Shown here: piece by piece, positions 8,044-11,500 of the stretch
How the letters are laid out: each line of letters begins with the position of its first letter
Position numbering within the stretch: position 1 is the stretch's first letter
Source of the DNA: CAZUFB01 sp048173955
GTDB taxonomy: Bacteria; Actinomycetota; Coriobacteriia; Coriobacteriales; UMGS124
Assembly: GCA_048173955.1 (NCBI GenBank)
Contig: DBEYOB010000135.1
Location: forward strand, 1-11,500
Direction: 5' to 3'
Length of the DNA stretch: 11,500 bases
Program-made: the position numbers and the translations under genes
Notes under the pieces: generated by a model
Database searches by the model: none
Seen by the model: only the letters and a program-made list of their open reading frames with translations
Told to the model about the DNA's origin: nothing

Positions 8044-8055
8044 TGCTATAATAGC
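8044..8055 (+). promoter_or_regulatory. Extended -10 promoter of the LysR-type gene, overlapping a palindrome
   Basis: TGCTATAAT (8044-8052) is a perfect extended -10 (TG, one base, TATAAT), placed 45 bases before the probable start codon. The -35 position falls on the IS end at about 8024-8029 and does not resemble TTGACA, so the extended -10 would have to do the work. GCTATAATAGC (8045-8055) is a perfect 5+1+5 palindrome over the box and could be an operator. Confidence 0.55.
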
Positions 8056-8096
8056 GTGCGAGGGGATGGTGCTTCCAGACATGTGTGGGGGTGCTT

Positions 8097-9032
8097 GTGA
8101 ACGACGCACAGATAAGGGGCTTCGCTCGCATTGTCGAACGGGGGACGATGGCGGCCGCCGCCCAGGCGCTCTTCATATCTCCGCAGGCGCTGCAGCAGCA
8201 GATCAATTCGCTTGAGCGCGAGCTTGGCGTGCAGCTGCTGGTGAGAGATAGATCCGGCTGCACCCCGACGGAGGCTGGCTCCGCCTTCTACAGGGGTGCC
8301 GTGAGCATGCTTGACACCCTGGCCGTTGCGGTCGATGCCGCCCGCCAGGCCAATCAGACGCGCGGACACGTGGTGAAGGTGGCCGATCATGGCCTGATTC
8401 AGGATCCTCTCGGCTTTGACGTAAACGCCCGCTTTCTGGCCACCCATCCCGACGTGCTCATTGACTCGCGACAGCTGGCGCATGCTGAAACTAACAGCTG
8501 TGATATCCTGGGTGGGGATGTTGAGTGTGACCCAAGCCTGTATGCTCTGCGCAATAAGGTGCGCACCCAGGTGTTTTTGACCATGACCAAGGACAGCGCG
8601 TTGATAGATCGGGTAGCTGACGATGGCTCGCTGTGCTTTGACGCCCTGGAGGGCATGCCAGTTGCCGTTCCGATTGTTCGATTGCCGCAGGGCATCGAGC
8701 CCCCGGTTGTCTCTCGCATCTACTCGCTGGGATCGCCGCGGACGATCACATATGCGCCGACGTTCAATCTCTCGTCGGTTGACTACGCGCTTGCGCATGG
8801 CAGTGTCGTACAGCTGAGCTACGGGCCTCGATATCTCGATTCCAGCCGCTTTGTCCAGGTCCCGCTGCGTGACTCGGCATTCGAGTATCGTATTTTTATC
8901 AACCGAGGCGTCGATGACCCGCTCGCCGAGGAGCTCCTCGAGTTCGTGTGCAGGTGCTATGACGACGAGTGGGACGAGGCCGTCGAGGCACTGGGGCGCT
9001 CCACGGGGCCTGGTCACGTTGAGAAAGACTGA
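8097..9032 (+). CDS. LysR-family transcriptional regulator
   Basis: DNA-binding regulator of 311 residues, a normal LysR length. Residues 1-60 form the winged helix-turn-helix: QIRGFARIVERGTMAAAAQA, then FISPQALQQQINSLERELGV, then a PTEAG turn. The remainder is a divergent effector-binding region; the ligand cannot be inferred. Start: the GTG at 8097 gives MNDAQIRGFARIV, the standard LysR beginning, with GGGGG (8087-8091) five bases upstream; the GTG at 8085 would add four residues without a ribosome site. The gene begins 69 bp from the right end of the IS and converges on the flavoprotein gene. LysR genes are more often divergent from their targets, so control of the flavoprotein is plausible but not shown. 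It is less GC-rich than the mod genes. Confidence 0.9.
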   Translation: MNDAQIRGFARIVERGTMAAAAQALFISPQALQQQINSLERELGVQLLVRDRSGCTPTEAGSAFYRGAVSMLDTLAVAVDAARQANQTRGHVVKVADHGLIQDPLGFDVNARFLATHPDVLIDSRQLAHAETNSCDILGGDVECDPSLYALRNKVRTQVFLTMTKDSALIDRVADDGSLCFDALEGMPVAVPIVRLPQGIEPPVVSRIYSLGSPRTITYAPTFNLSSVDYALAHGSVVQLSYGPRYLDSSRFVQVPLRDSAFEYRIFINRGVDDPLAEELLEFVCRCYDDEWDEAVEALGRSTGPGHVEKD

Positions 9033-9054
9033 CGGCTCAATGGGGACAAAGGAC

Positions 9055-9094
9055 GGCAGGGGCGACGCGAGCCGAAGCTTGCATCGCCCCTGCC
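9055..9094. terminator. Long hairpin between convergent LysR and flavoprotein genes
   Basis: GGCAGGGGCGA (9055-9065) pairs perfectly with TCGCCCCTGCC (9084-9094). After one C-A mismatch the stem continues with GCGAGC/GCTTGC (one G-T pair) closed by a CGAA loop. There is no T-run on the plus side and only a weak one on the minus side (GTCCTTTGTCC). It lies 22 bp after the lysR stop and 58 bp past the flavoprotein stop, so it may end both transcripts. Confidence 0.6.
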
Positions 9095-9152
9095 AACGCG
9101 CCCTCACCGTGCGGGACGAGCTGGTTGTCTGATAAATGGCTGCGCTGGTCCG

Positions 9153-11135
9153 CTACTTGCTCGCCTGGTCGATGCAGTCGTCAACGGCCAGGAAGATCGC
9201 CATGCTGGTCAGCGTGGCGCCTGTCAGCGCATCGATGTCGGTGCTCTGGGCTTCGATGATCCTTTCAGGCAGCAGGTCGATGGCGGCGCTGCCTATCTCC
9301 TGAGTCTCGGCATTCTCGCCGATGGTGATCGAGACGATCTCGGTGTCGGAGAACTCGACGGTGACGGGCACCTCCCCGTTACGCCCAGTGGCCACCGCTT
9401 CGTACGTGCCGGCGGTGTAGTTGCCAGGCTGGGGCTCGGGAAGCTGCTTGGTCACGCGTTGCGCCGGCTCGATGGGGTCGGTCGTCCAGGGCTCGAGCGC
9501 GACAATGTTTCGCGCCGCCTTGCGGCCCCAGTGCACGGTACCGAGGATTGCCCATCCGCACGAAGAGTAGAACGGGCCGCACCACATGCCGGACATGACC
9601 GTGCCGGCTGCATATAGACGCGGAATGGGCTTACCACTGACATGCAGGACGTTCGCGTCGACGTCGGTGGCGAGGCCACCGAGACTGCCCAACGTCTCCG
9701 GGATATAAGGGAAGGCGTAGAAGGGACCGGTTTCGATCGTCCCGAAGTCCGTGCGCCGGTCGAAGTCCGGATCGACCCCCTCGGTGCTGATCTGATTCCA
9801 GCGCTCGACGGTGTTCACGAGGTTCTCGGCGGGGACGCCGATCTGCGTTGCCAGCTCCTCGATGGTATCGGCGCTCTTGATGAGCTTGCCGTAATTGCTT
9901 TCCGTATCTTGCGCATAATAGGTGGGCGTGACGCTGTTTTGTAGGTTGGTCGAATCTTGGATAGCCCAGACTCTGATCCCGGGATTCTCCGCGTTCCAGT
10001 TATCTTGCATGGCCTGCTTATAGACCTCTTGGTTCACATAGCCCCAGAGGGCGTCCTCCTGAACGAAGCGATTGCCTGCGGAGTTGACGAGAATCATGCC
10101 GGGAATAGGGGCGCTGAGATAAGGGTTTGTATAGTCAATTCCTGCATCCAGGTTTTGGAAGTAGTCTCCAACACCGCCAATGTATAGTTTGTCTAGAATG
10201 ACATTTGATGGCGAGAGGGCGAGATCGGCACCAATCTCTTGGGCCATGCGAATGCCATCACCCGTGTTTGCTGCGTGGCACTCGTAGTAGTTGGCGGCAT
10301 ACGTTTCGTTGAGACAGAGGGCCCAATACATCATGTGATTGTATCGGCGGTTCATTTCTTTGTTTGCGCCGAACGAAGCCGTGGCCAGCACCACGCCCTT
10401 GTTCGCGCGGTAGCAGTTGCCCAGAGTGTCGCTCACACCGATGACCTCGTCATTGCCCGTGATAAGATGGGCAACTTCAGTCTCGGTTTGAACGCGGATG
10501 GACTCAATGCCGTTGACTGCCGTGCGAAGCCTGCCGAAGTGCGCCTCGGCTGAGGTTTCGACATGATAGTGATCCCAGTGCGATCTTGGTCCCCAGGAGG
10601 TCTCCGTATCATAGCCCCATACAGGGGGAATGATATCTACGTTCTTGTAGACAATGCCCAAGCCCTTCATGAACTCGACCTCATGAGGTGATTCCATGCA
10701 CATTTCGCGAATCATCTCTTCATTGCCCATGCCCTGCGCATAGGTCACCTGTTGTTCGGCAAACGCCTCGGGGGTGTCGGTCGTGCAGCCTGCCAGCTCT
10801 TCTTGCTCGGGGGTGCCCGCTGCCATGATCATTCCGTTGCTGAGCTGCGTGTCACCCCCGCAGAAGCCCGCCTTCTCCAGGATCAGGACGCTTGCCCCGG
10901 AGTTGGCCGCCTCGATTGCCGCGCTGAAGCCGGCACCGCCTCCTCCCACAACGATCACGTCGGCCTCGTCAACCCACTGGATGTCATCCGAGGCTTGCGT
11001 GCTCACGTGGTCCGAAGCCGCCGAGGCTGATTCTTCCGCCTGTGCGGCCGTGATTCCTGCCGCTACGACCCCGGCCGTGCCGATGGCTCCGAGTGCCGCC
11101 GATGTGACGAACGCGCGCCTGGTCAAGCTGCCCAT
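9153..11135 (-). CDS. Tat-exported FAD/FMN flavoprotein reductase (fumarate/urocanate-reductase-like)
   Basis: Exported oxidoreductase of 660 residues, probably a terminal reductase of anaerobic respiration at the cell surface. A twin-arginine signal is visible (LTRRAFVTSAALG, Arg6-Arg7, cleavage near AQA at 31-33). The FAD domain starts with VIVVGGGGAGFSAA (GxGxxG 64-69) followed by ILEKAG at 85-90. The FAD domain closes near 500-545 with IPRLYAAGTV and a GWAILG segment. Residues 572-655 are an FMN-binding domain with D635-ALTGATLT643, the motif whose last Thr carries covalent FMN attached by ApbE; no apbE is in the window. No CxxCH haem site is present, so electrons must come from another protein. 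The active-site Arg and His expected in fumarate reductases are not found by eye, so the substrate is unknown. GGGAGA about 7 bases upstream supports the ATG at 11135. Confidence 0.9.
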   Translation of the reverse strand: MGSLTRRAFVTSAALGAIGTAGVVAAGITAAQAEESASAASDHVSTQASDDIQWVDEADVIVVGGGGAGFSAAIEAANSGASVLILEKAGFCGGDTQLSNGMIMAAGTPEQEELAGCTTDTPEAFAEQQVTYAQGMGNEEMIREMCMESPHEVEFMKGLGIVYKNVDIIPPVWGYDTETSWGPRSHWDHYHVETSAEAHFGRLRTAVNGIESIRVQTETEVAHLITGNDEVIGVSDTLGNCYRANKGVVLATASFGANKEMNRRYNHMMYWALCLNETYAANYYECHAANTGDGIRMAQEIGADLALSPSNVILDKLYIGGVGDYFQNLDAGIDYTNPYLSAPIPGMILVNSAGNRFVQEDALWGYVNQEVYKQAMQDNWNAENPGIRVWAIQDSTNLQNSVTPTYYAQDTESNYGKLIKSADTIEELATQIGVPAENLVNTVERWNQISTEGVDPDFDRRTDFGTIETGPFYAFPYIPETLGSLGGLATDVDANVLHVSGKPIPRLYAAGTVMSGMWCGPFYSSCGWAILGTVHWGRKAARNIVALEPWTTDPIEPAQRVTKQLPEPQPGNYTAGTYEAVATGRNGEVPVTVEFSDTEIVSITIGENAETQEIGSAAIDLLPERIIEAQSTDIDALTGATLTSMAIFLAVDDCIDQASK

Positions 11136-11376
11136 CTCGATCTCCCTTCGTTGAATGACCCTCCCTGTCGGGTCGTTTCCTGACTATAGGGGCGGGCCGG
11201 AGAGAAATAAAACAGGGACTTGTTGCCGCGTGCAAAGAGATTCTTGTCATCGCAGGTAACAGGTATCGTTCTGCATATGCCTGTGCACCGGCGTCGGGGA
11301 TGCCTGGGACGTCTGGGCTCGCATGGGCGCGGTGGAAGCCAGTTGCTTGTTGTCTGGGCGACTTGTTGGGTACTAC
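11136..11376. other. Upstream region of the flavoprotein gene; no gene seen
   Basis: No convincing coding sequence. On the minus strand TATAGT (11183-11188) is a possible -10, with a weak TTTATT (11206-11211) 17 bases before it as -35. GACCC (11157-11161) and GGGTC (11170-11174) form an inverted repeat 8 bases apart in the leader, which could be an operator or small hairpin. CAGGTA occurs twice, 7 bases apart (11253, 11260), and GCATATGC (11273-11280) is a palindrome. Confidence 0.35.
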
Positions 11377-11391
11377 CTGACTTTTGCAGCA

Positions 11392-11437
11392 GAAAAGGAC
11401 GGTTCTCCCTCTTCCAGCTGGGAGAACCGCCCCTTTC
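11392..11437. terminator. Terminator hairpin of IS copy 2
   Basis: Identical to the hairpin at 6062-6107: a 10-bp perfect core stem with flanking pairing. It separates the flavoprotein upstream region from transposase transcription coming from the right. Confidence 0.7.
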
Positions 11438-11465
11438 GCCGTGACTCTTTTCGACGTGGTACGGG

Positions 11466-11500
11466 TCAGCTCCTCGGCTTCCTCACGGACGCCATGATGT
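11466..11500 (-). CDS. Transposase of IS copy 2 (only the C-terminal end visible)
   Basis: The last eleven or so codons of the transposase, ending MASVRKPRS and the same stop as copy 1. The bases are identical to 6136-6170. Whether the gene is intact cannot be seen. Confidence 0.85.
   Translation of the reverse strand, partial: IMASVRKPRS

Larger units (their letters stand above)
11377..11500 (-). mobile_element. Insertion sequence, copy 2 (partial, runs off the window)
   Basis: All 124 bases are identical to 6047-6170 of copy 1, starting at CTGACTTTTGCAGCA. They include the terminator hairpin (11392-11437) and the 3' end of the transposase. Orientation is the same as copy 1. The remainder, if complete, would extend about 1.86 kb past the window. 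Confidence 0.93.

Noticed and set aside
6286..8100. Open frame of 604 codons on the plus strand opposite the transposase
   Set aside because: Shadow of the transposase. It crosses the IS end, has low-complexity composition and no ribosome site or motif.
9036..9050. GGGGACA stretch after lysR as a relic of the same family as the 5755-6003 element
   Set aside because: The shared sequence with the element's left end is only about 7 bases, and there is no matching inverted partner nearby.
11220..11444. Small open frame on the plus strand spanning into IS copy 2
   Set aside because: It crosses the IS boundary, has no ribosome site and gives no recognisable protein.

Overview
The window is high-GC bacterial DNA. 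Gene content and style suggest a gut actinobacterium of the class Coriobacteriia (Eggerthella-like). The clues are a Tat-exported FAD/FMN-binding reductase beside a LysR regulator, GC-rich molybdenum-cofactor genes, and an abundant IS. This placement is an inference from content; there is no rRNA or other marker gene to confirm it.

Region 1 (1-3640, plus strand) is a molybdate uptake operon. It holds modA (5' end cut off by the window), a strong intrinsic terminator hairpin, modB and modC. ModB and ModC overlap by ATGA. ModB is about twice the usual length because it carries a signal-anchored extracytoplasmic domain of roughly 190 residues in front of a normal permease. ModA ends in a long acidic tail. 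A bidirectional hairpin at 3608-3640 closes the operon against the convergent genes of region 2.

Region 2 (3669-5552, minus strand) is moaA-moaC, the first two enzymes of molybdenum cofactor synthesis, 6 bp apart. MoaC has about 100 extra N-terminal residues. Regions 1 and 2 form a functional unit: molybdate is imported by ModABC and cPMP is made by MoaA and MoaC.

Region 3 (5553-6046) has no convincing gene. It holds the moaA leader and a 249-bp structure with 49-bp imperfect terminal inverted repeats (5755-6003). This looks like a MITE or the remnant of an insertion sequence.

Region 4 (6047-8028) is a complete insertion sequence of IS1634/IS4-superfamily type, 1982 bp. It has 14/15 terminal inverted repeats, an intact 580-residue DDE transposase on the minus strand, and a terminator hairpin at its 3' end. 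A second copy in the same orientation begins at 11377 and runs off the window; its 124 visible bases are identical to the first copy.

Region 5 (8029-11376) lies between the two IS copies. It holds a LysR-type regulator (plus strand) and, convergent to it, a Tat-exported flavoprotein reductase with an N-terminal FAD domain and a C-terminal covalent-FMN domain. Parts of this segment are clearly less GC-rich than the mod/moa genes. The layout resembles a composite transposon carrying an anaerobic respiratory reductase and a regulator. The reductase lacks the active-site residues expected by eye for a fumarate reductase, so its electron acceptor is unknown.
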